DNA of 38,391 bases from the NCBI GenBank assembly GCA_900539145.1, contig UQAX01000025.1:1-38391 (forward strand), given 5' to 3'. The notes under the pieces were generated by a model. It was not told where the DNA came from. It saw only the letters and a program-made list of their open reading frames with translations, and did no database searches. This stretch comes from an uncultured Blautia sp. GTDB lineage: Bacteria; Bacillota; Clostridia; Lachnospirales; Lachnospiraceae. The translations under genes and the position numbers were made by a program. Below, piece after piece: positions 8,305-15,848 of this stretch (position 1 is the first letter of the stretch; each line of letters begins with the position of its first letter).

Positions 8305-8330
8305 AAGGATAGATAGAAAAATCAATAAGT

Positions 8331-8369
8331 AGAGCCTGTTACACAAAGTAAAATTGAGTAACAGGTTCT
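8331..8369. terminator. Bidirectional stem-loop between recombinase and ABC operon
   Basis: AGAGCCTGTTAC (8331-8342) pairs with GTAACAGGTTCT (8358-8369), a 12-bp stem with one G-U and a 15-base loop, between two convergent genes. The U-tract is weak on both sides (a TTATTGATTTTT stretch downstream on the minus strand). It may also mark the end of the mobile segment. Confidence 0.55.
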
Positions 8370-8384
8370 GTAACTTATAGAAAA

Positions 8385-10250
8385 CTATTCATTATAATAC
8401 TGTGCCTGTGCGTTCCAAAGCTCATAATATTTCCCGCTCTTGTCGCTAATCAATTCCTCATGTGTTCCTTTCTGAACTACATTTCCCTCATGAAATACGG
8501 CAATTTCATCACAAAATTTACAGGATGATAAACGATGGGAAATATAAACGGTTGTTTTATCCGTTACAATGTCATTAAATTTACTGTAAATTTCTGCCTC
8601 TGCAACAGGATCTAAAGCAGCAGTCGGTTCATCTAAAATAATGAACGGAGCATCTTTGTAGAGTGCTCTTGCAATGGCAATTTTCTGGGCTTCTCCTCCG
8701 GATATCTGAATACCGTTTTCATCCAAATCTTTATAAAGATAAGTGTCTAAGCCTTTAGGCATGGACTGAAAGCGTGTTTCAAATCCGGCATTTTTTAAGC
8801 AGGATTTTGCCAGTTCAGAGTCATAGCGTGCAGCGCCGGCAACATTTTCTCCCAGAGGCAGCGACAATAGCTGAAAATCTTGAAAAACAACGGAAAAAAT
8901 GTTGATATAATCGTCATATTTATACTTTCGAATGTCAATTCCATTTAAGAAAATCTGTCCTTCTGTGGGATCATACAGGCGGCACAAAAGTTTAATAAAC
9001 GTAGTTTTTCCACTGCCGTTCATACCTACTACGGCAAGGCGTTTGCCTATTTGGAACTTTAAATTAATGTGCCGCAAAGCCCATTGTTCTGTATCGGGAT
9101 AGCGAAAGGAAACATCTCGAAATTCCACTTCATATTTTCTGTCCGACCGTTTTTCCGTGGTAAGACTGCCTTGATACATGCGATTTGGAATATCCAGAAA
9201 ATGAAAACAGGAGACTAAAAATTCACCGTTGCTTTGCATAGCGCCTACTGTGGTAAGGAAGGCAGAAACGCCGCCAAAAAGCTGAGTAATTGCTCCGATA
9301 TATTGTGTGACAGAGCCTACTCCGAAAGCGCCTGCCCATGCTTTTAAACATACGTACAAATATACAACTCCGGTTAAAATAACAGACATACCTTGTGAAA
9401 GTGCGTGCAAAAGTCCCATAGGTCCCATGGCAGATTTTGCGATATCGGAATGTGCGCTGAACATGGTACATTCTGCCATTTGAGGATGACAGATATTTTC
9501 CTGCTGCTGATACATACGAAGGTCTGCCGCTCTTTTTTTATCATGACTCATAAAACCAAAGAAATAGAAAAAGCGATTGCCAAGACGTGCCTCCTTGGCA
9601 TAATTGGTCATATATTTGTCTCCCATGGTTTTGCACATAGGGGAAAGAACTGCAATAAGCAGTAAAAGCATGAGAATTCCCACAGCAAAAAGCGGATGAT
9701 TGATGGGCTCCAGTTCACTTCCTTTGGGGACTTTGGCTGCAAATAAACTGACAGACAGGCTAATTCCTCCAAGGATTTGGAAAAATGCAGTAACCAGTTC
9801 TTCGAAAAAAAGAAGGGTTTTATAAATTCCCCATCCGGACCAATATTTCGTCTGAATAATCTGAGAATATAAATCAAAAATCGGCTGCCGTTCTATGTCC
9901 TCATAATCTAAATCCAGCATTTTTTTCATGTAAACCTGTCGGTCAATGGACTGAGCAGAGCTTTTTTCATAATTGAGCCAATGCTTTAAAATGCTGTTTA
10001 ACAGAGCGCAGAGTGAGGTACAGGTCAGAGTCAGAATTACCCATTTTGTAAGGACTTCCACATTCCGATTTCCGGAAAGCTCATTGATGATTTGAGCGGA
10101 CAGAAAAATGGTTACATAAGGAGTTAATGCTTTTACCATAGAGGAAATGCCTGCTGAAAAAAAGAAGCTGGGACAGAGCTTCCACCAGATTTTCCAAGCC
10201 CTTATATTCATTTTCCAAGCAGATTGTATAGTTGTTTTTTCATCGGTCAC
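8385..10250 (-). CDS. ABC exporter half-transporter (membrane plus ATPase), second of a pair
   Basis: The 621-residue protein has an N-terminal membrane domain with about six hydrophobic segments (about residues 25-345) and a C-terminal ATPase. The ATPase shows Walker A GMNGSGKTT (409-417), signature SGGEAQ (517-522) and Walker B IILDEP (537-542). The start is GTG at 10250 because GGAGGGAGGAATTC lies just upstream; it overlaps the preceding gene by 11 bases, so the two half-transporters are probably made together and pair. The signature reads SGGEAQ instead of the usual SGGQxQ, and the A-loop/Walker A are normal. The substrate is unknown; a peptide or drug is typical. It is the last gene of the regulator-kinase-ABC operon. 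Confidence 0.85.
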   Translation of the reverse strand: MTDEKTTIQSAWKMNIRAWKIWWKLCPSFFFSAGISSMVKALTPYVTIFLSAQIINELSGNRNVEVLTKWVILTLTCTSLCALLNSILKHWLNYEKSSAQSIDRQVYMKKMLDLDYEDIERQPIFDLYSQIIQTKYWSGWGIYKTLLFFEELVTAFFQILGGISLSVSLFAAKVPKGSELEPINHPLFAVGILMLLLLIAVLSPMCKTMGDKYMTNYAKEARLGNRFFYFFGFMSHDKKRAADLRMYQQQENICHPQMAECTMFSAHSDIAKSAMGPMGLLHALSQGMSVILTGVVYLYVCLKAWAGAFGVGSVTQYIGAITQLFGGVSAFLTTVGAMQSNGEFLVSCFHFLDIPNRMYQGSLTTEKRSDRKYEVEFRDVSFRYPDTEQWALRHINLKFQIGKRLAVVGMNGSGKTTFIKLLCRLYDPTEGQIFLNGIDIRKYKYDDYINIFSVVFQDFQLLSLPLGENVAGAARYDSELAKSCLKNAGFETRFQSMPKGLDTYLYKDLDENGIQISGGEAQKIAIARALYKDAPFIILDEPTAALDPVAEAEIYSKFNDIVTDKTTVYISHRLSSCKFCDEIAVFHEGNVVQKGTHEELISDKSGKYYELWNAQAQYYNE

Positions 10251-12060
10251 TTTGAATTCCTCCCTCCTTATAATATTGGCTTTGTATATCAAAAAGTTTG
10301 GCATATTTGCCCTGTAATACAATTAATTCTTCATGCGTTCCCTGCTCTGCAATACGGCCTTTTTCCAGAAACAGAATGCGGTGACAAAAGCGGGTAGAGG
10401 CAAGGCGGTGAGAAATAAAAACAGATGTTTTATGGGCAGTCATTTCATTATATTTGAGATAAATATCATTCTCGGCAATAGGATCAAGAGCAGCAGTAGG
10501 CTCGTCTAAGATGAGAACAGGAGCATTTTTATAAAGCGCTCTTGCCAGCATTAAGCGTTGTATCTGCCCTCCGGAAAGCTCAATGCCGTTATCATAAACC
10601 TGTCTTCCGATAATGGTATTTATATTTTCAGGCAAAGAAGAAATCTTTTCAAAAAGTCCTGCCTGTTTTAAACAATTCCAAACTTTTTTCTCATCAATAT
10701 GTGTTGTGTGCTGGGCAATATTTTCGGCAACATTTGCCTCTAATACAGAAAAATCCTGAAATACAGCGGAAAATAAGGTATAATAATTTTGTCGATTGTA
10801 TTGTCGAATATCCTTTCCATTCAGTAGAATTTCTCCTTCTGTGGGATCTAAAAATCCACAAATCAGTTTCACCAGCGTAGTTTTTCCGGCGCCGTTTAAA
10901 CCTACCACTGCAAGCTTTTCTCCGGCATGTATCGTAAGATTGAGACAGTGAATAGTGTCCTGTTTCGCCTCAGGATAGCGGAAAGATACGTTTTTCAAGC
11001 GCAGCTCGTAAGTAGAAAAATCGTCTTTGGAAACAGGTTTTCCTTCTTCAAAAAGGAAGGGCTCCGGATATTCTAAAAATTCCCTTACAATGGATAAATC
11101 AAGGCTGCATTTGTGTAACTGTGCAAACATTTCTAAAATTCCGCCTATCCATTGGGTAAAACCGCTTATTGCTGTGAAATAAAGCAGAAATTCTGAAGCG
11201 TTTAGTCCCTGTGTCAAGGTAAGCCATAACAGGTAAGCATAAGCGGCTCCGTTTCGCATAAGCGTCAGGAGCAAATCAGCAATGTCTGCCCAGATATACA
11301 CAGACTCACGTTTGCGGAGAAATCCCTGATATAGCCTTAAAATACTTGTCCACACATCGTTTATCCATGTATCCAGACCAAAGATACGGATGTCTTTTGC
11401 ATAAGAACGCTTTGTGGCAACATCATGAAGATAATCAAGCTGCTTTGCGTATTCTCCTTCTTCCCGATGTTCATATCCCCATCTGCTCGTTCTTTTATTT
11501 ATCAGATAGCCCAGAAGCGTAGTGAAAATTGCGATACAGACCAGCAGGGGATTAAGATGAGACAAAAGCGCCAGATAGATGGTAAATCCCAGAACATTTG
11601 TAAGGATAGAAGTCCAGATCGTCCAGACATATTCTGTTGCTTCTACGTTGCTGGAACAGGCATTGGAAGCCTTGCTTTCCATATCGTTAAACTTTGCATC
11701 CATCAGATTTGGATAGGAAGTTTTGGCTATTTTGTCGGAAATTTGTACCAGAATAGATGTGCGGACGGAAATACGTCCAAACTGTGTATTGGTATCAATA
11801 TATTGTTTTAATCCGGATAGAAAAAGCAATCCACAGCTAAATACGGCAATGGTAAAAAGCAATTCTGAAAGCGGGGCAGTTGTTTCTACTTTTTCCAAAA
11901 TTGTAGGAGCAAGAAAAAGCTCTGCGGCCGATTTTGCAGCAGTTGTAACTGCAAGAGCGACACATAAAAACAAAACGCTTTTGCAGTTTTTCCAAGCATT
12001 TTTCACCATAAATCCGGTATTTTGCCACATATTATATTTTGGTTTTTGTTGTTCTTCCAT
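10240..12060 (-). CDS. ABC exporter half-transporter (membrane plus ATPase), first of a pair
   Basis: The 606-residue protein has about six membrane segments in residues 25-320, and its ATPase has Walker A GLNGAGKTT (387-395), signature LSGGQ (495-499) and Walker B LILDEP (516-521). It has the same layout as the next gene but has diverged from it, as expected for a heterodimeric type IV exporter. The ATG at 12060 is preceded by TTGGAGGTGAAA. It lies 95 bases after the kinase gene in an operon with a LytTR regulator, a setting often seen for exporters of peptides or antimicrobial agents controlled by the adjacent two-component system. No precursor peptide gene was found nearby. Confidence 0.85.
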   Translation of the reverse strand: MEEQQKPKYNMWQNTGFMVKNAWKNCKSVLFLCVALAVTTAAKSAAELFLAPTILEKVETTAPLSELLFTIAVFSCGLLFLSGLKQYIDTNTQFGRISVRTSILVQISDKIAKTSYPNLMDAKFNDMESKASNACSSNVEATEYVWTIWTSILTNVLGFTIYLALLSHLNPLLVCIAIFTTLLGYLINKRTSRWGYEHREEGEYAKQLDYLHDVATKRSYAKDIRIFGLDTWINDVWTSILRLYQGFLRKRESVYIWADIADLLLTLMRNGAAYAYLLWLTLTQGLNASEFLLYFTAISGFTQWIGGILEMFAQLHKCSLDLSIVREFLEYPEPFLFEEGKPVSKDDFSTYELRLKNVSFRYPEAKQDTIHCLNLTIHAGEKLAVVGLNGAGKTTLVKLICGFLDPTEGEILLNGKDIRQYNRQNYYTLFSAVFQDFSVLEANVAENIAQHTTHIDEKKVWNCLKQAGLFEKISSLPENINTIIGRQVYDNGIELSGGQIQRLMLARALYKNAPVLILDEPTAALDPIAENDIYLKYNEMTAHKTSVFISHRLASTRFCHRILFLEKGRIAEQGTHEELIVLQGKYAKLFDIQSQYYKEGGIQSDR

Positions 12061-12155
12061 TTGTATTTCACCTCCAAGGTTACTTTAGCATAAAAATTCG
12101 CCCGCCATATATTTGGGGGACGAATTGCTTTGTGACGGTGATGAATTGTAAAAAA

Positions 12156-12818
12156 TTATAGCTGAGGCAGTAAAATTTCTGTGGTAAAAGCTCCGTCTTC
12201 ACTGTTTCTGCTGATGTAGCCCTCCTGACGTTCAACAATGGCGTCAATTCGTGCCAGACCAAAGCCATGTCCGGCTCCTTTTGTACTGCGAAAGAGATTA
12301 CCCTCTTTTTTCATCTTTTTTTCGGCAGTAAAGTTTGTAAAAGAAATATAAAGCTGCGTATTTTTCATATCCATATAGATGCGAATGAGACGTTGTTCTT
12401 CAGGAAGCTTCAGACTGGCATCAATGGCATTGTCAAAAAGATTTCCGATGATACAGCATAAATCAATTTCTGAAGATGTTAATTTTACAGGAATATGGGC
12501 GTCTGCAATTACCTGAATATTTTTCGATTTTGCAAGAGAAATTTTGGAATTCAGGATGGCATCTGTCATGGGATTTCCTGTTTTCATTACGGTATCTACC
12601 GTTGTTAAATCTTCGTCTAATAAGTCCAGATAATGGCTGAGCGCTTCCCAATTTTCAGTGGCAGCATAGGCTTTCATGGTTTGAATATGATTGCGATAAT
12701 CATGCCGCCAGCCTCGTATTTGCCGGTACATATTGTCCACTTCCTGATAGTGAGTTTCTATAAGTTCTTGCTGATAGATTGCCAGTTCTTTATCCATTCT
12801 TTTTGAAAAAAGTTTCAT
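12156..12818 (-). CDS. Short GHKL-type sensor histidine kinase without membrane segments
   Basis: The 220-residue protein carries a short helical region with the phospho-acceptor pattern RHDYRNH (H39 the likely site), then a GHKL ATP-binding domain with NLFDNAIDA (N box) and the GHGFGLARI glycine box, ending after about 215 residues. This is the kinase core of AgrC/VirS-like proteins, but the usual N-terminal membrane sensor of five to seven helices is absent. It starts at ATG 12818, 8 bases after the regulator gene. It may be a cytosolic kinase, or a truncated one whose sensor part was lost. It presumably phosphorylates the adjacent LytTR regulator. Confidence 0.82.
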   Translation of the reverse strand: MKLFSKRMDKELAIYQQELIETHYQEVDNMYRQIRGWRHDYRNHIQTMKAYAATENWEALSHYLDLLDEDLTTVDTVMKTGNPMTDAILNSKISLAKSKNIQVIADAHIPVKLTSSEIDLCCIIGNLFDNAIDASLKLPEEQRLIRIYMDMKNTQLYISFTNFTAEKKMKKEGNLFRSTKGAGHGFGLARIDAIVERQEGYISRNSEDGAFTTEILLPQL

Positions 12819-12826
12819 ATTTTGTT

Positions 12827-13525
12827 TTACCTCATGTTAATAATTGCTCGATTTACACCTTCGTAAGCCCCTCTTGGGAGAGGGACAGCAGTTCCGTCGC
12901 TGAGCTTAATTTCTGCTTTTGTTACCCGCCGGATATGGGTTGTATTCACGATTACAGAACGCCCTGCACGATAAAAACGTTCGTCAAGAAGTTTTTCCAA
13001 GTTACCTAAAGTCATTTTTAATGTGTAATCTTTTTTTGCATGAATGGTTACATAATTTCCTGTTACATTGGCATAACGGATTTCGTAAATGGGAATTCGT
13101 ATCATCTCACTTCCGGTTTCTAAATTTAGGATTTTTTCATTCTTTTTTACCTTATCAAGAGCACGATAAAGTACAGAAAACAGTTTTTCTTTTTGCACCG
13201 GTTTTAGGAGATAATGAAGGGCGGCAACTTCATAGCCTTCGGAAATATAGTCAGAATAGCCCGTAAGGAAAACAATCTGGATGGTATCGTTTTCTTTTCT
13301 GAGGGTTTTGGCTAGTGTGACACCGTCCATAGCTCCCATTTCAACATCTAAAAGCAGAATATCGTAATCCTTCTTTTCTTCATAATGAAACAGAAATGCC
13401 TCTGCGGAGGGAAATGTGTCAATGTGTACAGAAATATTCGCTTCCTGCGCCCAACATTTTACAAAATTTGTGATGTATTGGGTATCTATTTTGCTGTCAT
13501 CGCAAATTGCTATTTGATAATACAT
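12827..13525 (-). CDS. LytTR-family response regulator
   Basis: The 232-residue protein has a receiver domain with acidic pair D9-D10 and phospho-acceptor D60 (LLLDVEMG), plus the conserved lysine in KPVQKEK. It is followed by a LytTR DNA-binding domain (about residues 130-230) with RFYRAGRSVIVN, a usual feature of that fold. LytTR regulators bind paired direct repeats and control peptide-related, bacteriocin or virulence genes. It is the first gene of the minus-strand operon that also contains the GHKL kinase and two exporter genes, which are its likely targets. GGACT precedes the ATG at 13525. Confidence 0.9.
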   Translation of the reverse strand: MYYQIAICDDSKIDTQYITNFVKCWAQEANISVHIDTFPSAEAFLFHYEEKKDYDILLLDVEMGAMDGVTLAKTLRKENDTIQIVFLTGYSDYISEGYEVAALHYLLKPVQKEKLFSVLYRALDKVKKNEKILNLETGSEMIRIPIYEIRYANVTGNYVTIHAKKDYTLKMTLGNLEKLLDERFYRAGRSVIVNTTHIRRVTKAEIKLSDGTAVPLPRGAYEGVNRAIINMR

Positions 13526-13563
13526 GTTAAAAGTCAGTCCTTTGGGTTGTTGTTTTAGAATTA

Positions 13564-13572
13564 TTATAACAG
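13564..13572 (-). promoter_or_regulatory. Extended -10 promoter of the regulator-kinase-ABC operon
   Basis: On the minus strand TGTTATAAT gives a TG-n-TATAAT extended -10 about 40 bases ahead of the regulator start. The -35 region (TTTTAA at the 17-base position) is poor, so activation by a regulator such as the encoded LytTR protein is plausible. Confidence 0.42.
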
Positions 13573-13616
13573 GTTGTTTTGGATTTTAAAATCTCCATTG
13601 TATATAATAATAGTAA

Positions 13617-13715
13617 TGCCAGATACAGATTTAGCTGTGATTTATGGGTATAAAACAAAGAATTTTAATCGCCAGGTAAAAAATAATCAGAAAAAATTGG
13701 AAGGTGAGGAGTAGA
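13617..13715 (+). pseudogene. Remnant resembling an ORF6N-domain phage anti-repressor gene
   Basis: A plus-strand frame here encodes DTDLAVIYGYKTKNFNRQVK before stopping at about 13713. It is very like the start of ORF6N domains (typically D-x-DLA-x-hYG-x-x-T-x-x-hN-x-QVK-N), found in phage and plasmid anti-repressors. The family is far longer than this, so only the first part of the domain survives. I am unsure of the start base and treat the left boundary as approximate. No other part of the gene is seen; it sits between two divergent operons. Confidence 0.45.
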
Positions 13716-13801
13716 AGAACTTGAGGTGCAAAAATAAATAACTCTCTTATTTTGGTAACGAATTCTTGATAAAAAACACATATATGTGAAGAAGGCGGAA
13801 A

Positions 13802-14290
13802 ATGGAAGAAATAGAGCAGATTTACAGAAAATATATGCCACAGGTCTATAAATTTTTGTTCAGCCTTTGTCACGATACATATTTAGCGGAGGAATTAACA
13901 CAGGAAACTTTTTTTCAAGCTATGAAATCTATTGATAAGTTTCGTGGAGATTGTAAGTTTTATGTATGGTTATGTTCCATTGCAAAACATTTGTGGTATC
14001 AGGAGCTGAAAAAACGGGGAAGGGAAAATGCACTAGATTTATCACAGCAAAAGGATGAAACAAAAACAGAATTTGAAAGCGCTGTTTTTGAAAAGGAAGA
14101 AGTATTGGAAATTTATAAAATACTTCATACCTTTGAAGAACCGCTAAGAGAAGTTATGTACTTGCGGCTGAACGGAAATTTTACTTTTAAAGAAATCGGA
14201 GAAATTATGGGGAAAGACGAAAACTGGGCGAGAGTTACCTTTTATAGAGGAAAGCAAAGGGTCAGAAAGGAGAGTCATCATGAAATGTGA
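13802..14290 (+). CDS. ECF-type RNA polymerase sigma factor
   Basis: This 162-residue protein has sigma region 2 (about residues 5-75, with LAEELTQETFFQAMKSIDKF and YVWLCSIAKHLWY for -10 recognition) and region 4 (about 105-155, with FTFKEIGEIMGKDENWAR as helix-turn-helix). There is no region 1 or 3, as usual for the extracytoplasmic function group. GAAGGCGG lies before the ATG. The next gene overlaps it by 11 bases and encodes a zinc-type anti-sigma factor, so this is a classic sigma/anti-sigma pair that responds to an envelope signal. The regulon and the signal are not evident. Confidence 0.88.
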   Translation: MEEIEQIYRKYMPQVYKFLFSLCHDTYLAEELTQETFFQAMKSIDKFRGDCKFYVWLCSIAKHLWYQELKKRGRENALDLSQQKDETKTEFESAVFEKEEVLEIYKILHTFEEPLREVMYLRLNGNFTFKEIGEIMGKDENWARVTFYRGKQRVRKESHHEM

Positions 14291-14864
14291 AGTTGTTCGT
14301 GATTTATTACCATTATATATTGATAAGCTGACAAGTGAGGACAGTAATAAAGAAATAGAAAAACATTTGAAAAGCTGTAAAGAGTGTTACAGATATTATC
14401 AGGAAATGACAGGGGAAATAGAGGATATTTCAAAAATACCAAAAGAAGAACTGCGGGATGTAAAAGTAATAAAAAAAATCAAAAAAAGAGGCAGAAAAAA
14501 ACTTCTGGCAGCGGTCATTGGAACTGCACTGGCAGTATTTGCGGCAGTGTTTTTGTTTTTTTCCTTTACGTATGGTATAGCAAAGTATAAAGATGTAGAA
14601 CTTAGATGCGAGGTGCAGGGGAATAAAGTATATGTGGAAATGCAATCACAAAAAGGATATGAATTGTGCTTTACAGGATATTCAAATGAACATAAATCTT
14701 ATTTAAAAGTTTTGGGAAAAAGAAAAGTAGGAAATTCAGAGACTTCCACATCAAGCTGGGAAGGAGAATTGAATATGGAAGAACCATACCAATATGTTTT
14801 CGAGTTTAGCGATAAAATTATTACTATTGAGAATGGAAAAGTGGTAAGTGAGAAGGAGAAGTAA
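14280..14864 (+). CDS. Membrane-bound zinc-finger anti-sigma factor
   Basis: The 194-residue protein opens with a cytoplasmic ZAS domain: MKCEVVRDLLPLYIDKLTSE and the HLKSCKEC motif (H-x3-C-x2-C with the Cys pair at about 33 and 36), the zinc ligands of anti-sigma factors. A lysine/arginine-rich linker follows (IKKRGRKKLL), then one membrane helix (about 75-97) and an extracellular region of about 95 residues with no recognised fold. It should hold the upstream sigma factor inactive at the membrane. The start overlaps the sigma gene stop and AGAAAGGAGAG lies just before it. The product ends in a charged tail without a known sensory domain. Confidence 0.85.
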   Translation: MKCEVVRDLLPLYIDKLTSEDSNKEIEKHLKSCKECYRYYQEMTGEIEDISKIPKEELRDVKVIKKIKKRGRKKLLAAVIGTALAVFAAVFLFFSFTYGIAKYKDVELRCEVQGNKVYVEMQSQKGYELCFTGYSNEHKSYLKVLGKRKVGNSETSTSSWEGELNMEEPYQYVFEFSDKIITIENGKVVSEKEK

Positions 14865-14892
14865 CAGAAACTTATTTTTCAGGAAGCTGTTG

Positions 14893-14955
14893 CATTAAGT
14901 AGGAATATGGACTTAAAGCAGCATCTCCCTATTTTTAGTAATTTTTCCTACTTGA
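14893..14955. repeat. Imperfect inverted repeat in the gap after the anti-sigma gene
   Basis: AAGTAGGAA (near 14897-14905) and TTCCTACTT (near 14945-14953) face each other across about 40 bases, with ATT/AAT extending the match by one gap. It could terminate the sigma operon or be part of a mobile remnant. The gap 14865-15250 holds no recognised gene before 15251. Confidence 0.35.
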
Positions 14956-14980
14956 ATTCAGACAGTGAGAATGTTATAAT
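14952..14980 (+). promoter_or_regulatory. Consensus-like promoter in the gap 14865-15250
   Basis: TTGAAT (14952-14957), a 17-base spacer and a perfect TATAAT (14975-14980) predict transcription from about 14987. No gene starts for more than 260 bases, so the transcript either is a non-coding RNA or has a long leader. Confidence 0.6.
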
Positions 14981-14986
14981 CAAATT

Positions 14987-15172
14987 CAGATAGAGAAGCT
15001 TTCCTTATTACAAAAAGAGAGAGGAGGAACAGCTTCAAAATCAGTTTAGATTTCAATATTTTCTAAAATTCATTATACGGCTTTCTGCTGTAATCGTTCG
15101 ATACATTCTGTATGAACAGAAAATCCATGATTAAAAGAAATAAGAAAATTTAGGAAGCTTCTCTATTCTTTT
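14987..15172 (+). ncRNA. Candidate structured RNA of about 185 nt (unrecognised)
   Basis: A strong promoter ends at 14980. Directly after it ATAGAGAAGCTT (14990-15001) pairs perfectly with AAGCTTCTCTAT (15155-15166), and CCT (15003-15005) with AGG (15152-15154), one bulge apart; TTCTTTT follows. The 5' and 3' ends of the transcript would thus close on each other around an interior holding a TTCTG/CAGAA hairpin (near 15107-15122) and a purine-rich GAGAGAGGAGGAAC with no start codon after it. The size and closing stem recall 6S-like RNAs, but I do not recognise the sequence. Alternatives are an attenuator leader for the next gene, or the inverted ends of a tiny transposon-like element. Confidence 0.38.
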
Positions 15173-15250
15173 GTATCTGAATATGTGTGTTTGTGTTGTG
15201 AAAGAAGCAGGGTAATAATATATCACGAAATAAATCCTGCAGGAGGAAGC

Positions 15251-15466
15251 ATGAATAAGAGAGAAGCAAATGTACTCCATCAAGAACTGGAGGTTTACCG
15301 TGAAATGGGAATTCCTCTTTATCTGAATGGAAAGAAGAGTACACCAAAGCGCATAGAGAAAGCATATAGAATTGCAGAAGAAGGTGTCTATATGAGAGAT
15401 TACATACAGGACGATACAGGAAAATTGAAGGGATTATCCTTTGATTTAGTAAGAGAAGAAGAATAA
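15251..15466 (+). CDS. Small hypothetical protein, 71 residues
   Basis: The product starts MNKREANVLHQELEVYREMG and is charged and soluble, with no signal peptide or known motif. An in-frame sequence extends upstream, but the ATG at 15251 directly follows TGCAGGAGGAAGC and is the evident start. The pattern GIPLYLNGKKSTPKRIEKAY looks like a compact helical domain. I do not recognise a family. It lies after the structured-RNA candidate, which may be its leader, and before a hairpin-rich region. No operon partner is seen. Confidence 0.6.
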   Translation: MNKREANVLHQELEVYREMGIPLYLNGKKSTPKRIEKAYRIAEEGVYMRDYIQDDTGKLKGLSFDLVREEE

Positions 15467-15521
15467 CAATCAATATATAAAGAAAAGATAAAATCTGAAA
15501 AAAACATGAAATCCTGAAGAA

Positions 15522-15842
15522 ATTGGTGACGAAGGGAAAAAATATGGTATAATGATTGCACAGAGTGCAATCTAAGCCGATTTTATCGGCTTTCTGCCGT
15601 ATAGACGGCAGATTATACCCAAGCAAGCCACGGCTTGAAAAGTAAATACCCTATCGGGTGCTTCCTTTTCTGCGTACGTGGTATAATGAGTCTTGCAGAG
15701 CCTTGCGTGTACGCAAAGGGCTCTATAAGGCAAAAAGCTCACGGAGACGGCAGTCGATGTGGTATAAGTATTTACACATACGTGTAAATCAAGCCAATAA
15801 ATCGCCTTGCCGTACACATAAACCAACGAAAATAAAAGGAGT
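15522..15842. repeat. Chain of at least seven short hairpins upstream of the GH18 gene
   Basis: The gap 15467-15848 carries no gene but is packed with palindromes. Stems are GATTGCAC/GTGCAATC (15554-15572), AAGCCGA/TCGGCTT (15574-15592), TCTGCCGT/ACGGCAGA (15593-15612), CAAGC/GCTTG (15624-15637), ACCC/GGGT (15648-15659), AGAGCC-TTGCG/CGCAA-GGCTCT (15697-15724) and ATTTACAC/GTGTAAAT (15770-15789). The first three abut with at most one base between them. A GGTATAATGA motif occurs at 15545 and 15680, with GGTATAAGTA at 15761; the first holds a -10 box and may be the promoter. Loops are 3-5 bases in most. No T-run follows most stems, so these are not ordinary terminators. Confidence 0.7.
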
Positions 15843-15848
15843 TAGAAA

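Noticed and set aside
8385..13525. Bacteriocin or lantibiotic gene cluster
   Set aside because: A regulator, kinase and exporters are present, but no precursor peptide, modification enzyme or peptidase domain was found in or around them.
14987..15172. 6S RNA
   Set aside because: Length and closing stem are similar, but I could not find the typical central bubble flanked by conserved G-C pairs, so the identity is not claimed.
15522..15842. Possible CRISPR array or REP-type repeat cluster
   Set aside because: The palindromes differ in sequence and spacing; no identical repeats with uniform spacers are present.
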